Source of the DNA: Bacillota bacterium
Lineage (GTDB): Bacteria; Bacillota; Clostridia; Lachnospirales; Bianqueaceae
Direction: 5' to 3'
Length of the DNA stretch: 7,311 nt
Assembly (NCBI GenBank): GCA_017474705.1
Contig: JAFVHC010000262.1
Location: forward strand, 1-7,311
The position numbers were made by a program, and so were the translations under genes. This document shows, one piece after another, positions 6,631 to 7,311 of the stretch (the stretch's first letter is position 1; each line of letters starts with the position of its first letter). The notes below the pieces were generated by a model. The model was not told where the DNA came from. It made no database searches and was given only the letters and a program-made list of their open reading frames with translations.

Positions 6631-7311
6631 ATGAAAATAATAAGTAGTACTTTTGTTTTGATGCTTTTGCTGTTCTTTTTCCTGAATGGCTGTTCTTCGA
6701 AACCGAAGGATGCAAAGATGTCCGTTCGGGTCCTGATCCTTCCCAAATTTGAAGTGGACGGGCTGTCAGGGGATTTCCCCGGAGAAGCACAGCTTTTTTA
6801 TGAGGCGTATCTTTCCGGCGGAGATGTGTATGACATCGACGGATGTCCGGAAGCAAGCAAATTATATTATAAAAATGGCGTGGCGATGTGCATCGTCGGC
6901 CAGGGAAAGGTCAATGCTGCGATATCCACATCGGCGGTCCTTTCAGATGAACGGTTTGATTTTACTGATGCGTATATACTGGATGTCGGCTGCGGAGGAG
7001 CTGCGGAAGGATATGGGATCTTAGGCGATGTCTTCGTGATCTCCGCTGCGGTAGACTATGATCTTGGGCATCATGCGGATCCGCGGGAAATGCATCAGCA
7101 AACCGAGACCACATGGTTCCGTGACGAAAGCTTCGATAACAGTGCAGCTGTCATGCTGGATCCTGATCTCACGGAGCGTGTATTTGGACTGGTGGAAGAT
7201 ACTCCGTTGGAGACCACCGAAAATACTTTGCGCTTTCTTAACAAAGAATATCCTGGTAAAGCGTGGGCAGACCGTCCGCCTCAGGTAAAACGTGGGATAT
7301 CCTTGTCCGGC
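6631..7311 (+). CDS. Purine nucleoside permease (NUP) family lipoprotein, 3'-truncated
   Basis: An open frame of 227 codons running off the right edge. Residues 1-21 form a lipoprotein signal peptide: MKII, a hydrophobic core (7-18) and the lipobox LNGC with Cys21 as the lipidation site, followed by a polar SSKPKD linker. The rest resembles the NUP family (nucleoside-phosphorylase-like fold, named after Candida albicans NUP): VLILPKFEVDG (34-44), CIVGQGKVNAA (87-97) followed by a Ser/Thr-rich helix, ILDVGCGGAAEGYGILGDVF (116-135), VDYDLGHHAD (141-150), and the start of a family-typical GxxLSG motif at the window edge. It is therefore probably a surface-anchored protein that binds or cleaves nucleosides, because a lipid-anchored globular domain has no segments to act as a channel. 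The start is fixed by the signal peptide, though no strong Shine-Dalgarno precedes ATG 6631. It lies 12 bases after the phosphoesterase, suggesting co-transcription. Recognition is from memory of the family pattern, not a search. Confidence 0.8.
   Translation, partial: MKIISSTFVLMLLLFFFLNGCSSKPKDAKMSVRVLILPKFEVDGLSGDFPGEAQLFYEAYLSGGDVYDIDGCPEASKLYYKNGVAMCIVGQGKVNAAISTSAVLSDERFDFTDAYILDVGCGGAAEGYGILGDVFVISAAVDYDLGHHADPREMHQQTETTWFRDESFDNSAAVMLDPDLTERVFGLVEDTPLETTENTLRFLNKEYPGKAWADRPPQVKRGISLSG

Noticed and set aside
6749..7288. Two short plus-strand frames of 91 and 76 codons inside the last gene
   Set aside because: They are out of frame with the longer open frame from 6631, which has a signal peptide, lipobox and NUP-like motifs.

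Overview
The window is a dense run of seven genes, all on the + strand, with coding sequence almost edge to edge. Intergenic gaps are 33 bases or less, and several genes overlap their neighbours. The gene families (YhaM-type 3'-5' exoribonuclease, membrane-anchored HtrA protease, YkuE-like phosphoesterase, DgkB/YegS-like lipid kinase, RlmD-type uracil methyltransferase, PhoR/WalK-like histidine kinase), moderate G+C content, Shine-Dalgarno-type start sites and a Gram-positive style lipoprotein all suggest a Bacillota (Firmicutes) chromosome of the Clostridia or Erysipelotrichia kind. I cannot name the genus from the sequence. There is no sign of phage, transposon, CRISPR, tRNA or rRNA.

Layout: (1) 2-719, the C-terminal half of a sensor histidine kinase, cut by the left edge. 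It is frameshifted at an A5 run (568-572), so the reading frame as written stops at 694 while the ATP-lid end and C-terminus continue in another frame to 719. (2) 727-1695, a soluble diacylglycerol-kinase-family lipid kinase. (3) 1692-3152, an HtrA/DegP-type serine protease with one membrane anchor and a PDZ domain. (4) 3131-4087, a YhaM-like OB-fold plus HD-domain exoribonuclease. (5) 4084-5472, an RlmD/TrmA-family 23S rRNA m5U methyltransferase with a GTG start and Fe-S cysteines. (6) 5506-6618, a four-helix membrane protein carrying an extracytoplasmic metallophosphoesterase domain. (7) 6631 to the right edge, a lipoprotein with a purine nucleoside permease (NUP) family domain, cut by the window end.

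Genes 1-5 look like one transcription unit, with 4-base start/stop overlaps at 1692-1695 and 4084-4087 and a 22-base overlap at 3131-3152. Genes 6-7 follow closely and may be read through. Functionally the block joins envelope-facing functions (sensor kinase, lipid kinase, HtrA quality-control protease, surface phosphoesterase, surface lipoprotein) with RNA metabolism (YhaM, RlmD). A kinase upstream of htrA recalls the CssRS-htrA regulatory link of Bacillus subtilis, but that is inference only.

I did not find a clear undescribed system. The observations most worth checking are the kinase frameshift, a possible second A5 frameshift at the end of htrA, and the NUP-family lipoprotein next to the membrane phosphoesterase.
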